Assembly: GCF_913046405.1 (NCBI RefSeq)
Contig: NZ_CAJWRQ010000002.1
Coordinates: 1-61,812, forward strand
Direction of reading: 5' to 3'
Source: an uncultured Christiangramia sp.
Lineage (GTDB): Bacteria > Bacteroidota > Bacteroidia > Flavobacteriales > Flavobacteriaceae
DNA: 61,812 bases
Numbering within the stretch: the stretch's first letter is position 1; each line of letters starts with the position of its first letter. Shown here piece after piece: positions 9,957 to 18,391 of the stretch. The notes below the pieces were generated by a model that searched no databases, was not told the origin of the DNA, and saw nothing but the letters and a program-made list of their open reading frames with translations. Made by a program: the position numbers and the translations under genes.

Positions 9957-10871
9957 TTAACCATTGATCGCTTCTACATACTGTACTTTATCTCGAAGCA
10001 TATCTCGAAGCATCGTTTCGATTCCGCTTTTCAAGGTCATCGTAGAAGAAGGACATCCACTACACGCACCCTGTAAGATTACTTTTACGGTCTTGGTTTC
10101 TTCATTGTAACTGTCAAAAAGAATATTCCCTCCATCACTGGCCACTGCAGGTTTGATATACTCATCCAGAATAGCAATAATCTGCTGGCTTGTATCGTCC
10201 AGTTCCTTATAGGCTGCATCATCATTTTCCTCCTGAACCTTTTCGGTTTCCTGAGTTTGAATAGTCTCGGCGGTCAGCACTTCATTTCCTTGCTCGATAT
10301 AATTTCTAATGAATTCACGAAGTTCCATGGTGATCTCTTCCCATTCAGCAACCTCATATTTTTGAACTGAAACATAGTTCTCATCAATAAAGACCTCTTT
10401 GACAAAAGGGAAATGAAATAACTTCTGAACCAATGGTGCATTCTTCGCATCATCGATGTTCTTGAATTCAACCGACTTCAAAACAAGTTTTTTGTTCGCT
10501 ACAAATTTCATTACCGCCGGGTTTGGTGTGCTTTCAGCATAGACTGTCACTGGTACTTTACCGGTGGTGGTCTTTTCTTCCTTGATCACTTCGCCACCTT
10601 TGTTAAGGTATTCTTCGATTTGTTCTGCAACTTCCTGTTGTACGTCGCTCCATTCCACGATATCGTATTTCTCAATAGCGATGAAATTTTGTGCGATATA
10701 AACCGTTTTAACAAATGGCAGATAGAATAATTGCTGGGCAAGCGGTGAACGCTTAGCTTCGTCTATATTCTTAAATTCGAAATTTTCATGACGTGTCAGA
10801 AACCTGTTAGCTTCAAATTTTACAATTGAAGTCGTGGTTGTAGGGACTATGTTGATATTAAAATCTTTCAT
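9957..10871 (-). CDS. NifU/Nfu-type Fe-S cluster protein with duplicated Nfu N-terminal domain
   Basis: 304 aa. The C-terminus is the NifU scaffold domain with the cluster-binding CSGC (Cys270 and Cys273) in GACSGCPSSTMTLKSGIE. Before it are two copies of the Nfu N-terminal domain. The first (about residues 10-90) has FKNIDEAKRSPLAQQLFYLP and the second (about 115-195) has FKNIDDAKNAPLVQKLFHFP, so this is an internal duplication. Nfu proteins carry assembled clusters to apo-enzymes in the cytosol. An acidic Q/E linker joins the second copy to the scaffold. The start at 10871 has a -7-like TATTTTTG about 15 bp upstream on the minus strand. It is divergent from the PorP/SprF-type gene. Confidence 0.93.
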   Translation of the reverse strand: MKDFNINIVPTTTTSIVKFEANRFLTRHENFEFKNIDEAKRSPLAQQLFYLPFVKTVYIAQNFIAIEKYDIVEWSDVQQEVAEQIEEYLNKGGEVIKEEKTTTGKVPVTVYAESTPNPAVMKFVANKKLVLKSVEFKNIDDAKNAPLVQKLFHFPFVKEVFIDENYVSVQKYEVAEWEEITMELREFIRNYIEQGNEVLTAETIQTQETEKVQEENDDAAYKELDDTSQQIIAILDEYIKPAVASDGGNILFDSYNEETKTVKVILQGACSGCPSSTMTLKSGIETMLRDMLRDKVQYVEAING

Positions 10872-10885
10872 CTCAAAATTTTTGG

Positions 10886-10893
10886 CAAAAATA
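10886..10893 (-). promoter_or_regulatory. Candidate -7 element (TATTTTTG) for the Nfu-type gene
   Basis: The minus strand reads TATTTTTG, matching the Bacteroidota -7 form TAnnTTTG, 15 bp before the ATG at 10871. No good TTG lies 18-20 bp upstream, so support is partial. Confidence 0.45.
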
Positions 10894-10932
10894 CTAAAGA
10901 AAAACTACGTTATACATATATTTACAGCCTTT

Positions 10933-11979
10933 ATGGTGATTTGGGGATATCTTAAAAGAGGCCTTTCACGGCTCTCTTATCAATTGATTTTATGCACTTT
11001 TGCTTCGTTTGCGCTGTGGAATTCTCCAGCATTGAACGCGCAGGAAGTGATCCCTACCTATTCAGATTATCTAACCGACAATCTTTATCTTATCCATCCC
11101 AGTATGGCTGGCGCTTCTAACTACGATCAACTTCGTATAACCGGTAGAACGCAATGGTTCGACGTGCAGGATGCTCCTAACTTACAGACCGCAGCTCTAA
11201 ATATTCGAGCTACCGATAAAATAGGACTTGGAGGTATCATGTTCAGAGATGAAAACGGGAATTATTCAAAACTGGGTGCTTACGCTACTTTTGCTTATCA
11301 TCTTATGTTTTCCCGAAGTACGGTCGATCTTAACCAATTGTCATTTGGTATTAGTGCTGGATTAATTCAGCATAGACTTGATACGAGTGGTTTTACAAGG
11401 TTTGATCCTTTGGTGGGGAATAATCAGTCAGATATTTTTGGTAATATAGATATTGGAGCATCTTACTATGTGAATGATCTTTATTTTCATCTTGCCGCAA
11501 AGAACGTATTATCAGTAAAAAGAGATCTGTTCTATTCAGATGCTGTACCAAGTAATATGAGGAAATATCTTTTCTCTGCAGGCTACGTTTTTAGCTTTGA
11601 CCGTAACAGTGACTGGAGTTACGAGCCTTCCATATTATTCCAGGCCAGAGAAGCTACCGAAGAAATGGCGATAGATGCCAATATCAAGGCCTATTATCAA
11701 CTTGATAATAGCAGACTTTGGGGCGGTGTTTCTTATCGAAACAGTTTTGAAAGTGTTGAGGTTACCGGGGAAGGTGAAGCGGTTGCAAATCAGCAATTGC
11801 GCTACATTACTCCGTTTGTTGGAATAGATTACAACAAGTTCGTTTTCGGCTACACCTTCAGTTACCAGCTAAATTCCCTTGTGCTAAGCAATACTGGATT
11901 CCATCAGATCACATTGGGCTATAACTTCGGAAAAAGCCGCCAGCGTTATGATTGTAAATGCCCCGCGATCAACAATTAA
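10933..11979 (+). CDS. PorP/SprF-family type IX secretion outer-membrane protein
   Basis: 348 aa from the ATG at 10933. This start avoids the implausible overlap with the divergent Nfu-type gene that the ATG at 10834 would require. A signal peptide follows (LILCTFASFALWNSPALNAQ) and then the family hallmark YLIHPSMAGASNYDQLR and a repeated beta-strand pattern ending in a C-terminal aromatic. PorP/SprF proteins are outer-membrane barrels that help secrete or anchor type IX cargo, often next to a giant adhesin gene. Here no adhesin is adjacent: the neighbours are housekeeping genes, so it is an orphan copy. A TTG at 10984 is an alternative start. The gene overlaps the 3' end of murI by 4 bp on the opposite strand. 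Confidence 0.88.
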   Translation: MVIWGYLKRGLSRLSYQLILCTFASFALWNSPALNAQEVIPTYSDYLTDNLYLIHPSMAGASNYDQLRITGRTQWFDVQDAPNLQTAALNIRATDKIGLGGIMFRDENGNYSKLGAYATFAYHLMFSRSTVDLNQLSFGISAGLIQHRLDTSGFTRFDPLVGNNQSDIFGNIDIGASYYVNDLYFHLAAKNVLSVKRDLFYSDAVPSNMRKYLFSAGYVFSFDRNSDWSYEPSILFQAREATEEMAIDANIKAYYQLDNSRLWGGVSYRNSFESVEVTGEGEAVANQQLRYITPFVGIDYNKFVFGYTFSYQLNSLVLSNTGFHQITLGYNFGKSRQRYDCKCPAINN

Positions 11980-12767
11980 AAGTCTAAAGTTTCAACCTTG
12001 TAATTCTGCTCTCCCGAAGAAATAATAGAAGAGAGCACATCAGGATTAGAATTTGAATAAAATGAATTGCTAATGGCTTCAGGATTATCATTAAGCAGGT
12101 CCCTTTCTGCAAGGATGATCTTCGTTTGTTTAGCCACTGCTTCTCCAGAATCAATGATCTTCACCGTATCTGGCAATATCTCCTGAAGAACGGGAATTAG
12201 ATATGGATAATGACTGCAGCCAAGTACCAGGTAATCTATTCTGGCATCTAGCATTGGTTTGAGTAAGTGCTGGAGTAAGCCGATCATCTCAGGAGTATTC
12301 GTTTTTCCCGCTTCGATGAGTTCTACGAGTCCGTTACCTTCTACTTCTACCACCTGTATATCCTTAGTATATAATTCGCTGGTCTGGGCAAAGAGTTCAC
12401 TTGATAAAGTTCCTCTGGTAGCCAGTATACCTATAGCCTTATTAGTACTTTTTAAAGCAGCTGGTTTAATGGCAGGCTCTATACCTATAAAAGGGATTTT
12501 ATAAGAACTTCTAAGGACTTTAATAGCATTTGTAGTAGCGGTATTACAGGCGATGACGATAAGCTTGCAATTGAGCTCCAGAAGCTTTTCAGTATTTTTG
12601 ATAGAAAGTGCTATGATCTCTTCCTGGGTTTTCAAGCCATAAGGTGCATTCTTACTATCAGATAAATAGATGGTATGCTCGTTGGGAAGAAGTTCATGTA
12701 TTTCTTTCCATATAGAGGTTCCTCCTACGCCGGAATCAAAAATGCCAATTGGCTGAGACTTGTTCAT
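11976..12767 (-). CDS. murI: Glutamate racemase
   Basis: 263 aa, standard length. The enzyme makes D-glutamate for peptidoglycan. IFDSGVGGTSI places Asp11 and Ser12 at the active site. The two catalytic cysteines are present: Cys74 in VIACNTATTN and Cys184 in VLGCSHYPYL, with His186 beside the second. It is the last gene of a minus-strand run that includes ompH-type genes and bamA, but a strong hairpin (12784-12813) separates it from them, so it may be transcribed partly on its own. It overlaps the convergent PorP/SprF-type gene by 4 bp. Confidence 0.96.
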   Translation of the reverse strand: MNKSQPIGIFDSGVGGTSIWKEIHELLPNEHTIYLSDSKNAPYGLKTQEEIIALSIKNTEKLLELNCKLIVIACNTATTNAIKVLRSSYKIPFIGIEPAIKPAALKSTNKAIGILATRGTLSSELFAQTSELYTKDIQVVEVEGNGLVELIEAGKTNTPEMIGLLQHLLKPMLDARIDYLVLGCSHYPYLIPVLQEILPDTVKIIDSGEAVAKQTKIILAERDLLNDNPEAISNSFYSNSNPDVLSSIISSGEQNYKVETLDF

Positions 12768-12783
12768 AAGGTCTTAAAAATAA

Positions 12784-12813
12784 AAAACTGCGTACTAAGT
12801 GTACGCAGTTTAA
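12784..12813. terminator. Hairpin between the small OmpH-type gene and murI
   Basis: ACTGCGTAC and GTACGCAGT are inverted repeats flanked by A and T tracts. It lies downstream of the OmpH-type gene on the minus strand and 16 bp upstream of murI, so it would limit read-through into murI. Confidence 0.7.
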
Positions 12814-12837
12814 ACATTTTATTGAAATGTAATTGAA

Positions 12838-13347
12838 TTACAGTCCTAAATCTTTTTTCACATCTGGAGTTAGATCATAACCATCAGCTAAAAGAACACC
12901 TGTTCCAGTAGTAGAGTCTAATACGTAATCGTATCCTTTTGCTCTGGCTACTTTTTGAATGCTCGTACGAACTTTCTCAAGAACTGGTCTTAGAAGATCA
13001 GTTTCTTTTTTCTGAAGATCCTGTCTCGCTTTTGCGCTGTGTTCCTGGATTCTTCTTTGAGCAGCCTGAATTTCAGCTCCTCTTTTCTGATTTTCTTCAT
13101 CAGATTTTGTGTTAGCTTCAGCTTCGTAACGCTGCATTGTGCTTTGAGCTTCAGATAACATATCCTTGATCTCAGCATCGTAAGTTTTCTCAAGTTTCTG
13201 AAGTTGATCCATTGCACTCTTGTATTCCGGAAGTGACTGTACCAAATCCTGAGTAGCGATATGAGCAACTTTAGACTGTGCGTTTGTAAAAGCAGTAGCG
13301 CCAATCATTAAAGCTAAAGCTATAAAAAGTGTTCTGAATTGTTTCAT
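12838..13347 (-). CDS. OmpH/Skp-family periplasmic chaperone
   Basis: 169 aa with a signal peptide ending FTNAQ. The mature protein has the OmpH layout: a short beta start (KVAHIATQDLVQSLPEYKSA), a long coiled coil (LQKLEKTYDAEIKDMLSEAQ through about residue 115) and a C-terminal strand region (YDYVLDSTTGTGVLL). Skp-type trimers hold unfolded outer-membrane proteins in the periplasm. It is the fifth gene of porG-uppS-bamA-ompH-ompH, 31 bp behind a longer paralogue. Its position next to bamA fits delivery of clients to the BAM complex. Confidence 0.92.
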   Translation of the reverse strand: MKQFRTLFIALALMIGATAFTNAQSKVAHIATQDLVQSLPEYKSAMDQLQKLEKTYDAEIKDMLSEAQSTMQRYEAEANTKSDEENQKRGAEIQAAQRRIQEHSAKARQDLQKKETDLLRPVLEKVRTSIQKVARAKGYDYVLDSTTGTGVLLADGYDLTPDVKKDLGL

Positions 13348-13378
13348 TGTAATCGTCGTTAAAAATTAAAGTTTAAAT

Positions 13379-14188
13379 TTAGTTTATAGTATCATTCTTA
13401 GTTTCGCGTGCTTTTAACAAAGAGTCCCTTTTACGTTCTCTCTCAGCTAAAATCCTTGCACGTCTTTCTTCAAATTCCTTTTGTCTCGCAGCCTTTAAGG
13501 AATCCCGTTCCTTTTTTCTGGCTTCGATCAATGCTTCCCGTTCAGTCTGGCGTTCTTTTACCAGTTCTTCCCGTTCGGTAACTTCAGCATCTTGTTCTAC
13601 CGTTCTGTTTTCTTCACGTTCAAATTCTTCTACTTCATCACGGCCCTCTAACTGCTCGCGATTTGCGGTACGCTTAATTGTTCTTAATACCGTTTCGCTT
13701 ACATCGTACTGCTTGTCTGCATAGATCATTCCAACGTCTGAAGTCCGGTCGAAAATAAAATCAAAATTTCTGTTTTCAGCAATTTGCTGAACCGCCGTGA
13801 AAACCTGATCCTGAATTGGTCGTACCAACTGTTTCTTCTGAATCATATAATCACCATTGTGCCCGAATCGTTTTTGCTGATATTCCAGTACCTGTTGTTC
13901 CATGTAAGAAATTTCAGATTCACGCTCCTCGATAAGTTCTCTTGTTAAAAGAGCTTTTTCATTATCCAGTTTGGACCGCATCGCTTCCACAGCGCGCATT
14001 TTAGTTTCGGCTTCCGCTTTCCATTCCTGAACACGGCTTTCCAGTTGCTTGGAAGCTTCCTGGTATTCCGGAACATTTTCAAGAATATATTCCATATCAA
14101 TGTACCCTAATCTAATCGTCTTTTGAGCCGTCGCTGTACTAAGACCGATCACTAGAAATACCAATATGAAGTTTATTCTTTTTTTCAT
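13379..14188 (-). CDS. Larger OmpH/Skp-family chaperone with charged C-terminal extension
   Basis: 269 aa: a signal peptide ending TATAQ, then an OmpH domain to about residue 185 (IRLGYIDMEYILENVPEYQE at its start, FDFIFDRTSDVGMIYADK at its end). The remaining ~85 residues are an extended Arg/Glu-rich stretch (EREELVKERQTEREALIEAR, then similar heptad-like segments) likely to be a long charged helix. Typical Skp is about 160-170 aa, so this tail is an addition. It lies between bamA and the short OmpH paralogue in one transcript. Confidence 0.9.
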   Translation of the reverse strand: MKKRINFILVFLVIGLSTATAQKTIRLGYIDMEYILENVPEYQEASKQLESRVQEWKAEAETKMRAVEAMRSKLDNEKALLTRELIEERESEISYMEQQVLEYQQKRFGHNGDYMIQKKQLVRPIQDQVFTAVQQIAENRNFDFIFDRTSDVGMIYADKQYDVSETVLRTIKRTANREQLEGRDEVEEFEREENRTVEQDAEVTEREELVKERQTEREALIEARKKERDSLKAARQKEFEERRARILAERERKRDSLLKARETKNDTIN

Positions 14189-14219
14189 TCAGATCGAATA
14201 TAGAAAATATCGTGCCAAT

Positions 14220-16844
14220 TTAAAATTGTTGTCCTATGATAAAGTGTGTTTCCCATCCATTAGGTCCTGGCTGACCACCTACGATCTCGTCGAAACCATA
14301 ACCAAAGTCAATTCCAAGTAATCCAAATGTTGGCATAAATACTCTTAGTCCAACACCAGCAGATCTGTTTAACTGGAATGGGTTGTAATCTCTGAAGTTA
14401 TCGTAAGTCGCACCTGCTTCAAGAAACGATAATGCGTAGATAGAAGCCGCTGGTTTCAATGTGATAGGGAATCTAAGTTCAAGTGAAAATTTGTTGTAGA
14501 TCACCGCTCCGTCATCTCTGTCATTAATGCCTCTATCAATAGGCACAACAGACTGGTTTGGATAACCTCTTAACTGTATAGTTTCTCTTCCATCAAGGCT
14601 GAATGCTCCAAGACCGTCACCACCTAAATAGTAACGCTCGAATGGAGGAATACCTCTTTCGCTGTTATAGGCTCCAAGGAATCCAAATTCAGCATGTGTA
14701 CGTAGGACAAGATCACTACTAGGACCAAAGTTGGCTAAAGTCTCATACCAGCTTCCTGCCAGTTTAATTTTGTAAAATTCGAGCCAGTTGTATTTTTTCT
14801 GATCAACTTTCTCCTGGTCTGCAACAGAATTTTCTGAAGTTACTCTGTTTCCATTATTATCGATCAGGTTACCATTATCATCTCTTAACTGGTACTCGGG
14901 ATCATTTTCCAGGTTTCCGTAGTCTACACCATTCCATAGAGAGTATGGAGGAGTGAACTTCGCGCTGAAATCAAATTTAGAACCCTGAGTTGGGAAAATA
15001 GGGTTAAAAGCGGTGTTGTCTCTTACAATTCCCAACTGGTAATAAAGGTTATTTGAGTGACCATCACCAAAAGTAAAAAGTCCTGTATTGTAGTTATTTA
15101 GGTCATATCTCTGGAAACCAACCACGTTTGATATCGTAGCGTACTGGTCTGGTTCTCTAAGTCTTTTTCCAAGACCTATGCTCACTCCAAGAATATCAAA
15201 ACTCCTTGTTTTATCTGCTTCTCTTTCAACATAATCGAACAGAAACTGTCTTGTATAGCTAAAAGATGTGGATAAACTAACCGGTTCCTCACCACCTAGC
15301 CAAGGCTCTCTGAAAGATAAGCTGTAGGTCTGGTAGAAAGTACTGGCCTGTGCTCTAAGAGATAAGGTTTGACCATCACCCATTGGAATTGGATCATAGG
15401 CATCCTTGTCGAATAAGCCTTGTATACTAAAGTTATTGAAGGATAGTCCCAAAGTTCCAATGAATCCACCACCACCGTAACCACCTTGTAGTTCGATCTG
15501 GCTGGCTCCTGACTCCACAACCTGGTATTCCAGGCTTAAAGTTCCTTCTCGAGGATCTGGATCCACAAATTCAGGATTTAATTGTTCTGCATCAAAGAAT
15601 CCAAGTGCACCTAATTCACGAATGGTAGAAACCACGGCCTGCTGACTGTATTTCTGTCCCGGCTTGGTTCTCATCTCACGATAGATCACATGATCCTTGG
15701 TCTTGTTATTTCCAGTTACTCTAATCTCATCAAAAAAGGCCTCTTTACCTTCAAGGATCCTTACTTCAAAATCGATCGTATCATTGTAAACATTCGTTTC
15801 TACAAGATCGATATTGGAAAAAAGATACCCATTGTTTTGATAAATGTTGGCGATCGATGTTTTATTAGGTTCTCTACTCTGGATTCTTTCATCGATAAGG
15901 ACTCCGTTGTAAATATCTCCCTTTTCAACACCTAAAGCTTTTCCTAACTGCTCGTCTGTATAAGCAGCGTTTCCTAGATAGTCGATATTCCCAACGTAAT
16001 AACGATTTCCTTCTTCGATGTCCAGTTTCAGGCTAATGGTTTCCTTATCATTCTTAATAAGAGTATCTGAAACTATACGAGCATCACGAAAACCTTCTTC
16101 TTTGTATTTGTTGATCAGTGCAGTTTTATCTTCCTGGTAATCTGCACGAACAAACTTGGAACGCTTCCAGAACCTGATTATGTTCTTTTGCTTGGTATTC
16201 TTCATGTTTCTCTTCAGCTTCGCGTCTGATAGCTGTTCGTTGCCATTAAAGTCGATGCTTTTGATCTTAACGCGATCTCCTTTATTCACGTTAACCAGCA
16301 TATTTACCTTATTTGCTCCGGTAGTATCTTCAACAGGCTTGGTCTGTATATAAACATCTGTATTGAAGTAACCTTCTTTCTTATATTTATTCTGAATATA
16401 ATTTCTGGTTGTAGTGATAAGGTTTTCAGTAACCTTTGTGCCAGGTTTAAGGCTATTCTCATCTATAAGCTCGTCGCGGTCACTCTTTTTCTTTAAACCG
16501 GTAAATGTAGTTTGGTTTAAAACAGGAACTTCTTTGATCTCCAGTTCAAGATCTGCTACATTACCCTCAACGTTGGTGATATAAAAATTGATGTCACTAA
16601 ATAGATCTAACGACCAGAGTTTATTGATAACATTTCTAAGCTTCTCACCTGGGATATAAAGCTCCTGGCCAGATTTAAGACCGGTATAGGTAAGGACTGT
16701 TTTTTCGTTGTAGGTGGTGGTTCCGGTAACTTTTATTTCTCCAATGGTGTATTTCTTAGAATCTCCCAGTGGAAGGTCCTGTGCTTTGGCAGCTATACTG
16801 AAAATGAAAAAAAATGCGAAAAGTGTAAAAATCTTCTTTGTCAT
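14220..16844 (-). CDS. bamA: Outer-membrane protein assembly factor BamA
   Basis: 874 aa from the ATG at 16844, which leads straight into a signal peptide (KIFTLFAFFFIFSIAAKAQ) and lies 7 bp after the uppS stop; the longer frame from 16982 would overlap uppS by 130 bp and lacks such a signal. Five POTRA repeats fill the N-terminal half (for example KYTIGEIKVTGTTTYNEKTV, VKIKSIDFNGNEQLSDAKLK and FDEIRVTGNNKTKDHVIY) followed by a beta-barrel with the RGYPNQSV loop, the equivalent of the VRGF/Y motif in loop 6. It ends in an aromatic residue (IIGQQF). It is the core insertase for outer-membrane beta-barrels and is co-transcribed with its chaperones. Confidence 0.95.
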   Translation of the reverse strand: MTKKIFTLFAFFFIFSIAAKAQDLPLGDSKKYTIGEIKVTGTTTYNEKTVLTYTGLKSGQELYIPGEKLRNVINKLWSLDLFSDINFYITNVEGNVADLELEIKEVPVLNQTTFTGLKKKSDRDELIDENSLKPGTKVTENLITTTRNYIQNKYKKEGYFNTDVYIQTKPVEDTTGANKVNMLVNVNKGDRVKIKSIDFNGNEQLSDAKLKRNMKNTKQKNIIRFWKRSKFVRADYQEDKTALINKYKEEGFRDARIVSDTLIKNDKETISLKLDIEEGNRYYVGNIDYLGNAAYTDEQLGKALGVEKGDIYNGVLIDERIQSREPNKTSIANIYQNNGYLFSNIDLVETNVYNDTIDFEVRILEGKEAFFDEIRVTGNNKTKDHVIYREMRTKPGQKYSQQAVVSTIRELGALGFFDAEQLNPEFVDPDPREGTLSLEYQVVESGASQIELQGGYGGGGFIGTLGLSFNNFSIQGLFDKDAYDPIPMGDGQTLSLRAQASTFYQTYSLSFREPWLGGEEPVSLSTSFSYTRQFLFDYVEREADKTRSFDILGVSIGLGKRLREPDQYATISNVVGFQRYDLNNYNTGLFTFGDGHSNNLYYQLGIVRDNTAFNPIFPTQGSKFDFSAKFTPPYSLWNGVDYGNLENDPEYQLRDDNGNLIDNNGNRVTSENSVADQEKVDQKKYNWLEFYKIKLAGSWYETLANFGPSSDLVLRTHAEFGFLGAYNSERGIPPFERYYLGGDGLGAFSLDGRETIQLRGYPNQSVVPIDRGINDRDDGAVIYNKFSLELRFPITLKPAASIYALSFLEAGATYDNFRDYNPFQLNRSAGVGLRVFMPTFGLLGIDFGYGFDEIVGGQPGPNGWETHFIIGQQF

Positions 16845-16851
16845 GGATGCA

Positions 16852-17592
16852 CTAACTGAGTTGCTCACTTGTTTTTCCAAATCGTCTTTCTCTGTTTTGA
16901 TAGTTGTAAATGGCTTCAAAAAGGTCTTCCCTTCTGTAATCTGGCCATAAGATTTTTGTAAAATACAATTCAGCATAAGCAATCTGCCATAAAAGGAAAT
17001 TACTAATGCGTTGCTCGCCGCTGGTTCTGATCAATAGGTCAACGTCTGGCAAATTTTGGGTGTAAAGATGCTTATTTATAACTGATTCATCAATAGCATC
17101 AATGGATAATTCCCGGTTACTTATCTTCTCTGCAATTTGTTTGAAACAGCTGGTAATTTCTTCCCTGCTCCCGTAGCTTAACGCCAAAGTAAGGGTCATT
17201 CTTGTGTTGGATGAAGTTTTTTCTATAACATCCAGTAATTCTTTCTTGGCTTTCTTCGGAAGATTGGAGATATTTCCTATACAATGAAGGCGAATATCGT
17301 TATCCTGAAGAGTCTTGATCTCTTTCTTAAGCGATGAAACCAGAAGTTTCATAAGAGTATCAACCTCCAGTTTTGGCCTGTTCCAGTTTTCCGTAGAAAA
17401 TGCGTAGAGTGTAAGGTTTTTCACGCCAATCTCAGCGCAACCTTCTACTGTGTCTCTAACAGCTTTAGTGCCTTCTTTATGTCCTGAAGCTCTAAGAAAA
17501 CCTTTTTGTTTCGCCCATCGACCATTTCCATCCATAATAATGGCAACGTGCGCAGGTAATTTTTCAAGGTTTAAATTGTCTTTATAGTTCAT
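16852..17592 (-). CDS. uppS: Isoprenyl transferase (undecaprenyl diphosphate synthase)
   Basis: 246 aa, the usual length for cis-prenyltransferases. IIMDGNGRWAKQKG at residues 18-31 carries the catalytic Asp21 and the phosphate-binding loop, and RTSGEQRISNFLLWQ is the conserved C-terminal signature. The enzyme builds the C55 lipid carrier for peptidoglycan and surface polysaccharides. It sits directly between porG (no gap: its ATG follows the porG stop by one base) and bamA (7 bp), so lipid-carrier supply and outer-membrane assembly share a transcript. Confidence 0.96.
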   Translation of the reverse strand: MNYKDNLNLEKLPAHVAIIMDGNGRWAKQKGFLRASGHKEGTKAVRDTVEGCAEIGVKNLTLYAFSTENWNRPKLEVDTLMKLLVSSLKKEIKTLQDNDIRLHCIGNISNLPKKAKKELLDVIEKTSSNTRMTLTLALSYGSREEITSCFKQIAEKISNRELSIDAIDESVINKHLYTQNLPDVDLLIRTSGEQRISNFLLWQIAYAELYFTKILWPDYRREDLFEAIYNYQNRERRFGKTSEQLS

Positions 17593-18291
17593 CTAAAAGC
17601 AGTAACATGGCTTACGCCCAAATGTAAATGTGAATGACAATCCGGTAAAAACATACCAGTCGTTCGTGTTTCTATTCCCGAATTCCAGTTGAGGCTCTCT
17701 TCGGTCTAAATATTCTTCAGGCCAGCTTCCATCTAGGTTATCTGTTAAAGTATAGCGGGCTCCAATTTCCAGCGCACCAATAATATGCTCGGTGATAGCC
17801 TCTTTGTAACCAAAAACCATGGGAATAGCGAATTCCCAATTGGTACCTTCATTGGATAGATTCCCGGCTCTGCCATCTTTCAAATAGACATGATCTGCCT
17901 TGAAATAGGTGATTCCGGTATATATATAAGGTGTTTTTTGAGGTAATGGCTCAGATAGATCGAAGTCCCAGAAATTGAATTCCAGTCCCAGGGATGCTTC
18001 AGCAATCGTGTTATCAAAAGAATAACCACGCTGTTGTCTCCTGGTGTCATTGGACTCTGTATCATCTGCTGAAATTTTCGCGTATAATAAGGAGAGTCTC
18101 CATGCATGTCGCGGGCTACCATTCCATTTCGCCATAAAACCTCCAACGGGCGTATTGGGAAGGATAAATGTAGTTTTCCCAACGTCTCCTATAAAATTGG
18201 CACCACCGGCAAAAACCCCAACTTCATATTTTTGAGAGTAGGAATTTCCGGTAAAAAAAGCCATTATGATTAATGCGATCAGGTACCTCAT
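17593..18291 (-). CDS. porG: PorG-like outer-membrane protein of the type IX secretion system (DUF6089 family)
   Basis: 232 aa with a signal peptide ending NSYSQ. The start of the mature protein (KYEVGVFAGGANFIGDVG) and the beta-strand pattern up to a C-terminal GRKPCYCF match the DUF6089/PorG family. PorG is an outer-membrane beta-barrel that anchors the periplasmic PorK-PorN ring of the type IX secretion machine. It is the first gene of the porG-uppS-bamA-ompH-ompH operon. A well-formed Bacteroidota promoter lies just upstream (18309-18337). The other T9SS core genes are not in this window, so the assignment rests on family resemblance and the conserved position upstream of uppS. Confidence 0.78.
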   Translation of the reverse strand: MRYLIALIIMAFFTGNSYSQKYEVGVFAGGANFIGDVGKTTFILPNTPVGGFMAKWNGSPRHAWRLSLLYAKISADDTESNDTRRQQRGYSFDNTIAEASLGLEFNFWDFDLSEPLPQKTPYIYTGITYFKADHVYLKDGRAGNLSNEGTNWEFAIPMVFGYKEAITEHIIGALEIGARYTLTDNLDGSWPEEYLDRREPQLEFGNRNTNDWYVFTGLSFTFTFGRKPCYCF

Positions 18292-18308
18292 AGGTTTTCA
18301 AAAGTTTG

Positions 18309-18337
18309 CAAATATAACAATTCTACTTGCCCTGCAA
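18309..18337 (-). promoter_or_regulatory. Promoter of the porG-uppS-bamA-ompH operon
   Basis: On the minus strand, TTG (18337-18335), an 18-bp spacer and TATATTTG (18316-18309) fit the Bacteroidota consensus for the primary sigma factor. The -7 element ends 17 bp before the porG ATG. Confidence 0.72.
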
Positions 18338-18391
18338 TAATTTGAGCAGATTTGTACATACGTATAAACAACAAATGATTTTTTTTATTGC

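Noticed and set aside
10834-10932. Longer PorP/SprF start at 10834
   Set aside because: It lies inside the divergent Nfu-type gene and upstream of its own signal peptide with no homologous residues.
16845-16982. Longer bamA start at 16982
   Set aside because: It would overlap uppS by about 130 bp; the ATG at 16844 opens a clear signal peptide.
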